Below the pieces are notes generated by a model. That model saw only the letters and a list, made by a program, of their open reading frames with translations. It made no database searches and had not been told where the DNA came from. Both the position numbers and the translations under genes were made by a program. Below are positions 1 to 5,977 of a stretch of DNA of 13,805 nucleotides, one piece after another (positions within the stretch are counted from its first letter, which is position 1; every line of letters starts with the position of its first letter). Origin of the DNA: Candidatus Aphodoplasma excrementigallinarum (lineage in GTDB: Bacteria > Bacillota > Clostridia > UBA1381 > UMGS1253); the NCBI GenBank assembly GCA_018713805.1, contig DVOF01000133.1, forward strand, positions 1-13,805, given 5' to 3'.

Positions 1-26
1 GCGAAGGCCCGTTTCCTAAGGGGGGT

Positions 27-59
27 ACGGCAGGGGATAAGGGGTGGGTCCCCTGCCGT
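27..59. repeat. Perfect 11-bp inverted repeat (hairpin), possible terminator of an upstream gene
   Basis: ACGGCAGGGGA at 27-37 is the exact reverse complement of TCCCCTGCCGT at 49-59, with an 11-nt G-rich loop. It is followed on the plus strand by CAATAAAAAAT, so there is no proper T-run on that strand. On the minus strand the flank is not T-rich either. It may be a terminator remnant, or part of an interspersed intergenic element, because its right end resembles the end of the hairpin at 3825-3837. Confidence 0.55.
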
Positions 60-292
60 CAATAAAAAATGTATTTTGTGAGGTCACTATCAGTATGCCC
101 GCCCAACGGCGTTCTATACATAAGATAAAAAATATTTTAATAAAATTTTTACGACCGTAAACAAATTCTTTGATTCTACCGTTTTAGAATAAACGTTTTT
201 TGCTATCCTATTCAAAAAGCAAGACAAAATGAAATTTTTGTTGTACAATGGGTATATCAAAACAAATCCCAAACAGGCAGGAGATGATTGGC
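60..292. other. AT-rich non-coding leader upstream of leuC
   Basis: This is a strongly AT-rich stretch with no convincing gene. It contains a small dyad, ATTCTA at 173-178 and TAGAAT at 185-190, and A/T runs at 128-150. I looked for a T-box (the conserved AGGGTGG-type antiterminator core) and for a leader peptide with leucine codons, and saw neither. The short open frames here look like chance frames in AT-rich DNA. Confidence 0.6.
221..249 (+). promoter_or_regulatory. Candidate sigma-A promoter of leuCDB
   Basis: AAGACA at 221-226 (4 of 6 against TTGACA) and TACAAT at 244-249 (5 of 6 against TATAAT) are separated by 17 bp. The predicted start point near 256 gives a 5' untranslated region of about 36 nt to the ATG at 293. 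That makes the ATG at 248 unusable as a start. The call is by eye and the -35 is weak. Confidence 0.4.
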
Positions 293-1549
293 ATGGCGAT
301 GACAATGACGCAAAAGATTTTGGCGGACGCGGCAGGGCTTGCGCATGTGGAGAGTGGGCAGCTCATCAGCGCCAAGCTCGACCTGGTGCTTGGCAACGAC
401 ATTACCTCCCCCGTGGCGATCAAGGAATTGGAAAAGATCGGCGGCGGGGTGTTTGACCGGTCGAAGATCGCGCTTGTGATGGATCACTTTACGCCGAACA
501 AGGACATCAAATCGGCAGAGCAATGTAAGGCGGTGCGTGAATTTTCAAACGCGAACGGGATTGAGAACTTTTTTGACGTAGGCTGTATGGGAATCGAGCA
601 CGCGCTCCTGCCGGAGCAGGGGCTTGTCGTGTGCGGCGACGTGGTGATCGGCGCGGACTCCCACACGTGCACGTATGGTGCGCTCGGCGCGTTTTCGACC
701 GGGGTCGGCTCGACGGATATGGCGGTCGGCATGGCGACAGGGGAGTGCTGGTTCAAGGTGCCGGACGCAATCCGGGTCGAGCTGACGGGACGGCTGCGGC
801 CATGGGTCAGCGGCAAGGATGTGATTCTGCATTTGATTGGCTTGATCGGCGTAGACGGCGCGCGCTACAGCTCGCTTGAGTTTACGGGCGACGGCGTGGG
901 GATGCTGTCCATGGACGAACGCTTCACGATTGCGAACATGGCCATTGAGGCCGGCGCAAAAAACGGCATTTTCCCGGTCGACGACACGACGCTGGCCTAT
1001 GTCAAGGAGCATGCGCAGAAGCCGTACAAGGTCTACGAGGCCGACGAGGACGCGGTATACAAGCAGACGGTGAAGATCGATTTGGCCGCCCTGCGGCCCA
1101 CGGTGGCGTTCCCGCACCTGCCGTCGAATACGCGGACGGTCGATGAGGCGGGCGAGGTGAAAATCGACCAGATTGTAATCGGTTCCTGCACGAACGGGCG
1201 GATCGACGATCTGCGCGTTGCGGCAAAGGTGATGCAGGGACGCAAGCTCGCGCCAAATGTGCGCGGGATCGTCATCCCGGCGACGCAGAAAATCTATTTG
1301 CAGGCGATGGAGGAAGGGCTTCTGAAGATTTTTGTGGACGCGGGCTGTGCAGTCAGCACGCCGACGTGCGGGCCGTGCCTCGGCGGGCACATGGGCGTGC
1401 TCGCTGCGGGCGAACGGTGCGTATCGACGACGAACCGCAACTTTGTCGGGCGCATGGGCGACGTGACGAGCGAGGTGTATCTGGCCTCTCCGGCTGTTGC
1501 GGCGGCGAGCGGCATTCTGGGGCGGATTGCGTCGCCGGAGCAGATATAA
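293..1549 (+). CDS. leuC: 3-isopropylmalate dehydratase large subunit
   Basis: This is the large, iron-sulfur subunit of isopropylmalate isomerase, which interconverts 2- and 3-isopropylmalate in leucine synthesis together with LeuD. The aconitase-family motifs are clear: DSHTCTYG from residue 122, GSCTNGR with Cys299, and CGPC with Cys359 and Cys362. These three cysteines are the expected [4Fe-4S] ligands. At 418 residues it fits the shorter archaeal/clostridial LeuC subtype rather than the longer E. coli type (about 466). I chose ATG 293 because AGGCAGGAG ends 9 nt upstream; the frame is open back to an ATG at 248, which lies inside the candidate promoter. leuD follows 15 nt after the stop, with its Shine-Dalgarno touching this stop codon. 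The same subtype can act as homoaconitase or citramalate isomerase; the neighbouring leuB favours leucine, though a double role with citramalate cannot be excluded. Confidence 0.96.
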   Translation: MAMTMTQKILADAAGLAHVESGQLISAKLDLVLGNDITSPVAIKELEKIGGGVFDRSKIALVMDHFTPNKDIKSAEQCKAVREFSNANGIENFFDVGCMGIEHALLPEQGLVVCGDVVIGADSHTCTYGALGAFSTGVGSTDMAVGMATGECWFKVPDAIRVELTGRLRPWVSGKDVILHLIGLIGVDGARYSSLEFTGDGVGMLSMDERFTIANMAIEAGAKNGIFPVDDTTLAYVKEHAQKPYKVYEADEDAVYKQTVKIDLAALRPTVAFPHLPSNTRTVDEAGEVKIDQIVIGSCTNGRIDDLRVAAKVMQGRKLAPNVRGIVIPATQKIYLQAMEEGLLKIFVDAGCAVSTPTCGPCLGGHMGVLAAGERCVSTTNRNFVGRMGDVTSEVYLASPAVAAASGILGRIASPEQI

Positions 1550-1564
1550 GGAGGCGGAGCAGAT

Positions 1565-2050
1565 ATGGTATTACACGGAAATGCGGTAAAATACGGCGAC
1601 AATATTGACACGGATGTGATTATCCCGGCGCGGTATCTGAACACGTCCGACCCGGCGGAGCTGGCGAAGCACTGTATGGAGGACATTGACAAATCGTTTG
1701 CCTCTAAGGTAAAGCCCGGCGACGTGATGGTCGGCGGCGCGAACTTTGGGTGCGGCAGCTCGCGCGAGCATGCGCCGATTGCGATTCGGGCGGCGGGGAT
1801 GAGCTGCGTGATTGCCAAGAGCTTTGCGCGGATTTTCTTCCGCAACGCAATCAACATTGGCCTGCCGATTTTGGAGTGCGCCGCGGCGGCGGACGGCATT
1901 GCGGAGGGCGACGAGGTAGAAGTCGACCTCGACACGGGCGTAATCACGAACCGGACGAAAAACGAAACGTACCAGGCCGCGCCCTTCCCGGAATTTATGC
2001 AGAACATCATCCGGTGCGGCGGGCTGGTGAATTATACAAAAACGAAGTGA
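1565..2050 (+). CDS. leuD: 3-isopropylmalate dehydratase small subunit
   Basis: This is the small subunit of isopropylmalate isomerase; it pairs with LeuC and supplies the swivelling domain that completes the active site. It has 161 residues, the normal size for the partner of a 418-residue LeuC. GDNIDTDVIIPARYL at residues 11-25 is the typical start, and GGANFGCGSSREHAP at 57-71 is the conserved substrate-binding segment. The specificity loop reads Tyr24-Leu25-Asn26-Thr27. A strong AAGGAGG at the leuC stop codon, 1548-1554, precedes the ATG at 1565 by about 10 nt. leuB starts 13 nt after the stop, so translation of the three genes is probably coupled on one mRNA. Confidence 0.96.
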   Translation: MVLHGNAVKYGDNIDTDVIIPARYLNTSDPAELAKHCMEDIDKSFASKVKPGDVMVGGANFGCGSSREHAPIAIRAAGMSCVIAKSFARIFFRNAINIGLPILECAAAADGIAEGDEVEVDLDTGVITNRTKNETYQAAPFPEFMQNIIRCGGLVNYTKTK

Positions 2051-2063
2051 GGAGGCGGAACCG

Positions 2064-3152
2064 ATGAAGTATACGATTGCGGTAATCCGCGGCGACGGCA
2101 TTGGGCCGGAAATTGTAGACGGCGCATGCAGGGTACTCGACGCGGTGGCGAAGAAGTTCGGCCACACGTTTGAGTACCGGGACGCGCTGATGGGAGGCGC
2201 GGCGCTTGACGCGGCGGGGGTTCCCCTCCCGCAGGAAACGGTTGACATCTGCCGCGCGGCGGACGGCGTGCTGCTCGGCGCAGTCGGCGGGCCGAAGTGG
2301 GATACCGCCGCGCCGGAACTCCGTCCGGAGGCGGGGCTGCTCGCCCTGCGGAAGGCGCTTGGCCTGTATGCGAACCTGCGCCCGGCGGTGGTGTACGACT
2401 GTTTGGTGAAGGCGTCGCCGCTCAAGTGCAAGATTCTGCGCCGCGGTGTGGACATCATGGTCGTACGCGAGCTGACGGGCGGCATTTACTTTGGCGAGCG
2501 CGGCGGCGACGATACGCGCGCCTATGATACCGAGGCGTACAGCCGCGGCGAGATTGAGCGTATCGCGCGCAAAGCGTTCGACGTGGCGATGCTGCGCGGC
2601 AGGCGCGTCGTATCCGTCGACAAGGCGAACGTGCTCGCTTCCTCCAAGCTGTGGCGCAAGGTTGTGCGTGAGGTGGCGGCGGACTACCCGGACGTGACGC
2701 TCACCCACATGTACGTCGACAATGCGGCCATGCAGCTCGCGCTCGACCCGGCGCAGTTCGACGTAATCGTGACGGCGAACATGTTCGGCGACATCCTGTC
2801 CGACTTGGCCGGTGCAGTCACCGGCTCGATCGGGATGCTGGCGAGCGCGTCGCTTTCGGAAAGCGGCCCCGGCCTGTACGAGCCGATTCACGGCAGCGCG
2901 CCCGACCTTGCGGGACGCGACGCGGCAAACCCGTGCGCGGCGATTCTGTCGGCGGCGATGCTTTTGCGGCTCTCGCTCGGGCTTACGAAAGAGGCCGACG
3001 CAGTCGAAGCGGCGGTGCGGCGCGTGCTGGAGCAGGGCGTGCGCACGGCGGATATTGCCACGGCAGATACCGCCACGGCAGATAGCGCCGTAGAGGGCGA
3101 AACGGTGGTTGGCTGCCGCGAGATGGCGCGCAGAATTGCAGAAGAGATTTAA
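2064..3152 (+). CDS. leuB: 3-isopropylmalate dehydrogenase
   Basis: This enzyme oxidises and decarboxylates 3-isopropylmalate to 2-oxoisocaproate with NAD+, the last step before transamination to leucine. Family motifs run in order: IRGDGIGPEIV near residues 8-18, GGPKWD, RELTGGIYFGERG (with the catalytic Tyr), DKANVL (catalytic Lys), the NMFGDILSDL metal-binding segment, and the nucleotide-binding GSAPDLAGRDAANP. The start is set by GAGGAGG at 2049-2055, 8 nt before the ATG. At 362 residues it is slightly long for the family, and the excess lies near the C-terminus. There TADIA, which is part of the usual RTADIA, is followed by two further copies, TADTA and TADSA (residues 328-342). It is the last gene of the leuCDB operon and ends inside the terminator stem. 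Confidence 0.97.
   Translation: MKYTIAVIRGDGIGPEIVDGACRVLDAVAKKFGHTFEYRDALMGGAALDAAGVPLPQETVDICRAADGVLLGAVGGPKWDTAAPELRPEAGLLALRKALGLYANLRPAVVYDCLVKASPLKCKILRRGVDIMVVRELTGGIYFGERGGDDTRAYDTEAYSRGEIERIARKAFDVAMLRGRRVVSVDKANVLASSKLWRKVVREVAADYPDVTLTHMYVDNAAMQLALDPAQFDVIVTANMFGDILSDLAGAVTGSIGMLASASLSESGPGLYEPIHGSAPDLAGRDAANPCAAILSAAMLLRLSLGLTKEADAVEAAVRRVLEQGVRTADIATADTATADSAVEGETVVGCREMARRIAEEI
3045..3089 (+). repeat. Three tandem 15-bp repeats inside leuB
   Basis: The units lie at 3045-3059, 3060-3074 and 3075-3089. Units 2 and 3 differ at one position (ACGGCAGATA[C/G]CGCC... with the change at base 11), and unit 1 is slightly more diverged. They encode TADIA, TADTA and TADSA in frame. Because 15 bp keeps the frame, the enzyme is not broken. 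Confidence 0.9.
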
Positions 3153-3180
3153 AGGCGGCGTATGCCGCCTTTTTTATTTT
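3151..3180 (+). terminator. Rho-independent terminator of leuCDB
   Basis: GGCGGC at 3154-3159 pairs with GCCGCC at 3164-3169 around a GTAT loop, extended by AAA/TTT, and a T-rich run (TTTTTTATTTT) follows to 3180. The stem begins within the leuB stop codon. Its right end touches the stop codon of the convergent regulator gene, so the T-run is shared with that gene's 3' end. Confidence 0.93.
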
Positions 3181-3430
3181 AGAAGCCAATTTCTTCTCTC
3201 CATTCTTCAAAGGTACAGCTTCTGTGTGGCGTCCGGTCATCTGTCAGCCCCAGAATATAATGGAGGCTGACGTCGTACAGATAGGTCAGTTTCATCATAG
3301 ACACGGTTGGAATATCTGTTTTTCCTCTTTCATAACAGCCATATGTACCAACATGGCAGCCGAGGTGGTCTGCCACTTCTTTTTGTGTCCATCCGTTTTC
3401 GAGCCGCAATTCTTTTAGTCTCGGATACAT
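3179..3430 (-). CDS. Small XRE-family (Cro/C1-type) helix-turn-helix regulator
   Basis: This is an 83-residue DNA-binding protein with a Cro/C1-type HTH domain over almost its whole length. LKELRLENGWTQKEVADHLG (residues 5-24) is the usual helix 1 to helix 2 pattern, followed by a recognition helix near 26-35 with the YERGKTDIP signature, and helices 4-5 to about residue 62. A short Trp-containing tail follows, with no ligand domain seen. The ATG at 3430 is chosen because GGAAGGAG lies 7 nt upstream; the frame stays open to 3490, but that would place the start inside the promoter. It faces away from the second HTH gene at 3537, with which it shares a 106-bp intergenic region. GC content is clearly lower than in the leu genes. 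Its targets are unknown; self-regulation and control of the divergent partner are likely by analogy. Confidence 0.88.
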   Translation of the reverse strand: MYPRLKELRLENGWTQKEVADHLGCHVGTYGCYERGKTDIPTVSMMKLTYLYDVSLHYILGLTDDRTPHRSCTFEEWREEIGF

Positions 3431-3461
3431 ATTAACGCTCCTTCCCGAATATTCTAAATCC

Positions 3462-3490
3462 ATTATAGTCGATATATAGAGTATAGTCAA
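3462..3490 (-). promoter_or_regulatory. Strong sigma-A promoter of the minus-strand HTH gene
   Basis: On the minus strand TTGACT (3490-3485) and a perfect TATAAT (3467-3462) are separated by exactly 17 bp. It sits about 32 bp upstream of the ATG at 3430. The heptamer TATAGTC occurs twice on the plus strand, at 3464-3470 (over the -10) and 3482-3488 (over the -35), each followed by a GATAT, a possible pair of operator half-sites. Confidence 0.8.
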
Positions 3491-3512
3491 GATATTGATG
3501 TGGATTTATAAT
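3484..3512 (+). promoter_or_regulatory. Candidate promoter of the plus-strand HTH gene
   Basis: There is a perfect TATAAT at 3507-3512, with only a poor -35 match (TAGTCA, 3484-3489) at 17 bp. That hexamer overlaps the -35 of the opposing promoter, so both promoters could not be occupied freely at once. A weak -35 of this kind is often seen where an activator or a competing repressor decides transcription; that last point is inference. Confidence 0.45.
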
Positions 3513-3536
3513 AGGGACAAGGAAGGAGGGGCGGCT

Positions 3537-3755
3537 TTGATTGTATACGATCCGTTTTGGAACACGATAAAATCAAAAGGAATCAGCACCTATGCGCTGA
3601 TTCAGCAGTTTCGGATTAGCAGCAGTACTATTCAGAGAATCCGGGATAACCTGCCCCTGAGCACTGTTACGATTGATGATTTGTGCCGAATATTGGATTG
3701 CAGGATCGAGGATATTGCACAATATAGAAAAGAGAATACGAAGCAGGACTATTAA
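3537..3755 (+). CDS. Small Cro/C1-type HTH protein (HTH_26-like)
   Basis: This is a 72-residue protein made of one compact helix-turn-helix domain: WNTIKSKGISTYALIQQFRISSSTIQRIR (residues 8-36 in pieces) covers helices 1-3, and TVTIDDLCRILDCRIEDIAQY the usual last two helices. It resembles the short XRE-like proteins common in clostridial accessory DNA. The start is judged to be TTG 3537: GGAAGGAGG at 3521-3529 stands 7 nt before it, and the family normally starts just before IVYDPFW. An upstream TTG/ATG at 3495/3498 would lie above the -10 box and cannot be on the same transcript. It is divergent from the HTH gene at 3430 and ends at a strong terminator. No ligand-binding domain, toxin or integrase partner is visible next to it. 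Confidence 0.82.
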   Translation: MIVYDPFWNTIKSKGISTYALIQQFRISSSTIQRIRDNLPLSTVTIDDLCRILDCRIEDIAQYRKENTKQDY

Positions 3756-3790
3756 ACAGACAGATACGAATGCGGTATCTGTCTGTTTTT
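3754..3790 (+). terminator. Rho-independent terminator after the small HTH gene
   Basis: There is a perfect 14-bp stem, AAACAGACAGATAC at 3754-3767 with GTATCTGTCTGTTT at 3775-3788, a 7-nt loop, and T-run to 3790. It starts within the TAA stop codon of the HTH gene. The A-rich left side means it could also act in the opposite direction, though no gene reads into it from the right except through rlmB. Confidence 0.93.
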
Positions 3791-3824
3791 ATATCAAATA
3801 AATGTTGGCTGTTGGAAACTACAA

Positions 3825-3837
3825 GGGGGCAACCCCC
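3825..3837 (-). terminator. Short G/C hairpin downstream of rlmB
   Basis: GGGGG (3825-3829) pairs with CCCCC (3833-3837) around a 3-nt loop, just beyond the rlmB stop codon. On the minus strand it is followed by TTGTAGTTTCC, a weak T-tract, so it is at best a modest terminator. Its flank (CCGCCGTTATTAAA) resembles the right end of the hairpin at 27-59 (CTGCCGTCAATAAA), which suggests a shared short intergenic element. Confidence 0.45.
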
Positions 3838-3851
3838 CGCCGTTATTAAAT

Positions 3852-4610
3852 TTATACGCCCCTTTGCCGCACGGCCTCATAGAGCAAGACGCCCGCCGCG
3901 ACGGAGGCGTTTAGGCTGTTGATTTTGCCCTTCATGGGAATCCGCACCAGAAAGTCGCACTTCTCGCGTACGAGCCGGCTCATGCCTTCGCCCTCCGAGC
4001 CAATCACAATGGCGAGCGGGCCGGTCAAATCCGCGTGGAAGAGGTCCTGCTCGCCCGCGGCGTCCGTGCCGCAGACCCAGAGCCCCTCTCGCTTCAGCTC
4101 GTCGATACAGCGCGCCAGGTTTGTGACCTTTGCCACCTTGATGTATTCGACCGCGCCGGCGGACGCCTTCGCCGCCACGGCGGAAAGGCCGACGCTGCGG
4201 TGCTTGGGGATGATGACGCCGTGTGCGCCGCAGCAGTGTGCGGTGCGCAGGATGGAGCCGAGGTTATGTGCGTCGTTTAACGAATCGCACAGGACAAGGA
4301 GCGGAGCCTCGCCTTTTTCGCGCGCCTCGGCAAGCATATCCTCCACGCTGCAATAGGCCGCCGCCGCGACGTAGGCAATAATGCCCTGGTGCGCGCCGGT
4401 CTGGCTGAGCGCGTCGAGCTTGGCGCGCTCGGCCTCGCTGACGGGGATATGCCTCTCTTTTGCAAGCGCGAGAATGCGCGTGAGCGCGCCGCGACCCTCG
4501 CCCTTTGCAATCACGATCTTGTCGATCTGTCGCCCGCTTTTGAGCGCCTCAAAAACGGGGTTGCGGCCTTCTAAAATATCCTCGCGCGGTTCGGTTGTAT
4601 GTTGCTTCAT
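3852..4610 (-). CDS. rlmB: 23S rRNA (guanosine-2'-O-)-methyltransferase RlmB-like (SpoU family)
   Basis: This SPOUT-class RNA methyltransferase probably makes 2'-O-methylguanosine at the position equivalent to G2251 in the peptidyl-tRNA loop of 23S rRNA, using S-adenosylmethionine. The N-terminal substrate-binding domain begins with EGRNPVFEAL (14-23). The catalytic knot has all three SpoU motifs: motif 1 near 109-123 (Asn116, Arg122), motif 2 IVIGSEGEGMSRL (201-213), and motif 3 IPMKGKINSLNASVAAG (224-240). At 252 residues it is of normal length. AAAGGAG stands 6-7 nt before the ATG. A hairpin at 4630-4649 lies in its leader. It may have its own weak promoter (TTGGTA, then TATAGC about 18 bp later on the minus strand, around 4676-4647) or be read through from lysC. 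The related TrmH/RlmB paralogues differ in target base; the exact nucleotide is inferred from the family. Confidence 0.92.
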   Translation of the reverse strand: MKQHTTEPREDILEGRNPVFEALKSGRQIDKIVIAKGEGRGALTRILALAKERHIPVSEAERAKLDALSQTGAHQGIIAYVAAAAYCSVEDMLAEAREKGEAPLLVLCDSLNDAHNLGSILRTAHCCGAHGVIIPKHRSVGLSAVAAKASAGAVEYIKVAKVTNLARCIDELKREGLWVCGTDAAGEQDLFHADLTGPLAIVIGSEGEGMSRLVREKCDFLVRIPMKGKINSLNASVAAGVLLYEAVRQRGV

Positions 4611-4629
4611 TGGTTTCTCCTTTATTGCC

Positions 4630-4649
4630 GCATGACCATTCGGCCATGC
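4630..4649 (-). repeat. Leader hairpin upstream of rlmB
   Basis: In the minus-strand RNA GCAUGGCC pairs with GGUCAUGC (8 bp including one G-U) around a GAAU tetraloop. It lies about 10 nt upstream of the rlmB Shine-Dalgarno. There is no T-run after it, so it is not a terminator; it could be a leader structure or an operator dyad. Confidence 0.55.
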
Positions 4650-4660
4650 TATAAAATCAC

Positions 4661-4689
4661 AGCCCGGCGCATACCAAAGCGCCGGGGCT
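4661..4689 (-). terminator. Candidate terminator of pheB-hom-lysC
   Basis: On the minus strand AGCCCCGGCGC and GCGCCGGGCT form a roughly 10-bp GC-rich stem with one bulged base and an 8-nt loop, about 30 nt after the lysC stop. It is followed by GTGATTTTATAG, a poor T-tract, so partial read-through into rlmB is likely. Confidence 0.6.
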
Positions 4690-4720
4690 GTCCGTGTGTA
4701 TCATAATAGAAGTGTCTGCC

Positions 4721-5938
4721 TTAGTTGGCCATACCAAACTGGTCGTGGATCGCTACAACGGCACGCTCTGCATCCTTGCGGTCAATCAGGACAGAAACCT
4801 TGATCTCGCTCGTCGCGATCATGTGGATGTTGATATGCGCCTTAAACAGCGCCTCAAACATGCCCGCTGCAACGCCCGGGTTTGTTACCATGCCCGCGCC
4901 GACGATGGACACCTTCGACACGTCGTCGTTGTACTGTACGTCGCGCGCGCCGATCGCCGCATTGTTTTCTTTGATGATCTCAAGCGCATCGTCGAGGTGC
5001 GACGAAGCGACCGTAAAGCTGATATCCTTCGTGCCGTGCCGGCCGATCGACTGGATGATCAAATCCACGTTGATGTTTTTCTTCGCCAGCAGGGAGAATA
5101 CCGTAAACGCCTTGCCGGGCGTATCCTCAACCTCAATAAGGGAAATCCTCGCCGTATCATTATCGCGCGTAACGCCGCGCACCAACATTTTTTCCACGTC
5201 ATTAACCTCCTTCACGATTGTCCCGGGCACCTTGTGCAGGCTCGAGAGCACCATCAGCTTCACGTTGTATTTTTTCGCCATTTCGACCGAACGGTTGTTG
5301 AGCACATTTGCGCCGAGGCTCGCCAGCTCGAGCATTTCGTCGTAGGAAATTTCGTCGAGCTTTTTAGCGTCCTTCACGATACGCGGGTCTGCCGTGTACA
5401 CGCCGTCCACATCAGTGTAGATTTCGCATACGTCAGCGTTGAGCGCCGCCGCGAGCGCAACCGCCGACGTATCCGACCCGCCGCGCCCCAGCGTCGTAAT
5501 GTCGTCGTATTTGTTGATCCCCTGGAAGCCCGCCACAACGACGATATTGTTCTTGTCAAGCTCCGTCTGGAGCCGGTCTGTGTCGATTTTTAAAATCCGC
5601 GCCGTCCCGTAGTAGGGGTTCGTTTTCATCCCGGCCTGCCACCCGGTCAGCGAGATTACCGGAAAGCCCAGCGCCTCGATCGCCATGGCGAGCAGGGAAA
5701 TCGAGATCTGCTCCCCGGTGGAAAGCAGCATATCCATCTCGCGTTTGGACGGCTTTTTGTTGATTTCCTTTGCCTTTTCGATCAAATCGTCGGTTGTGTC
5801 ACCCTGCGCGGACACGACGACAACGACGTCGTTGCCCGCCTTGTACGTATCCGTAATCGTGCGTGCGACGTTGAAGACCCGCTCGGCATTCGCAACGGAG
5901 CTTCCGCCGAATTTCTGTACGATTAAACTCACTGTCAT
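4721..5938 (-). CDS. lysC: Aspartate kinase (monofunctional, two C-terminal ACT domains)
   Basis: This enzyme phosphorylates L-aspartate to aspartyl-4-phosphate, the entry step to lysine, threonine and methionine. The amino-acid kinase domain (about 1-240) has VQKFGGSSV (7-15), TTLGRGGSDTSAVALAAAL, the substrate and nucleotide loop, and EIYTDVDGVYTADPR. Two intact ACT domains follow, the first with VEDTPGKAF (the DxPG ligand loop) and the second with TNPGVAAGMFEAL and ATSEIKVSVLID. At 405 residues it matches the family. The start is uncertain by 6 nt: AAAGGAGG ends only 2 nt before the ATG at 5938 but 8 nt before an in-frame GTG at 5932, which would give a 403-residue protein beginning MSLIVQKFGG; I give the outer one. 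It lies 39 nt after hom. No lysine riboswitch is seen before it, which suits feedback control by the ACT domains. Confidence 0.96.
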   Translation of the reverse strand: MTVSLIVQKFGGSSVANAERVFNVARTITDTYKAGNDVVVVVSAQGDTTDDLIEKAKEINKKPSKREMDMLLSTGEQISISLLAMAIEALGFPVISLTGWQAGMKTNPYYGTARILKIDTDRLQTELDKNNIVVVAGFQGINKYDDITTLGRGGSDTSAVALAAALNADVCEIYTDVDGVYTADPRIVKDAKKLDEISYDEMLELASLGANVLNNRSVEMAKKYNVKLMVLSSLHKVPGTIVKEVNDVEKMLVRGVTRDNDTARISLIEVEDTPGKAFTVFSLLAKKNINVDLIIQSIGRHGTKDISFTVASSHLDDALEIIKENNAAIGARDVQYNDDVSKVSIVGAGMVTNPGVAAGMFEALFKAHINIHMIATSEIKVSVLIDRKDAERAVVAIHDQFGMAN

Positions 5939-5950
5939 ATCCTCCTTTAG

Positions 5951-5965
5951 GCCTGCTGTGCAGGC
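5951..5965 (-). repeat. Small hairpin directly before the lysC ribosome binding site
   Basis: GCCTGC (5951-5956) and GCAGGC (5960-5965) form a perfect 6-bp stem with a 3-nt loop in the hom-lysC gap. In the mRNA its 3' side ends about 3 nt before AAAGGAGG. No T-run follows. It could affect lysC translation or mark an mRNA processing point; this is inference. Confidence 0.5.
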
Positions 5966-5977
5966 GTTTGTACAATT

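Noticed and set aside
60..292. T-box or leucine-rich leader peptide attenuator before leuC
   Set aside because: No T-box core, no specifier-like structure, and no short frame with a run of Leu codons and a ribosome binding site could be seen.
248..292. Longer leuC start at ATG 248
   Set aside because: It overlaps the candidate -10 box, has no Shine-Dalgarno, and adds residues not seen in the family; ATG 293 has AGGCAGGAG at proper spacing.
545..1390. Long minus-strand open frame (281 codons) opposite leuC
   Set aside because: It is antisense to a clear leuC, has no ribosome binding site or recognisable domain, and arises from the GC-rich codon pattern of the real gene.
2007..2891. Minus-strand open frame of 294 codons opposite leuB
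   Set aside because: It is rich in Arg/His/Ala, shows no domain, and covers the conserved leuB reading frame; it is a shadow frame.
3045..3089. CRISPR or minisatellite locus
   Set aside because: There are only three 15-bp units without spacers, and they are coding and in frame within leuB.
4694..5593. Plus-strand open frame of 299 codons opposite lysC
   Set aside because: The sense strand encodes an intact aspartate kinase with all motifs; this translation is Arg/His/Val-rich with no family resemblance.
5939..5977. Lysine riboswitch before lysC
   Set aside because: The gap is only 39 nt, far too short for an L-box; the only structure is a 6-bp hairpin. The region before pheB also lacks L-box features.
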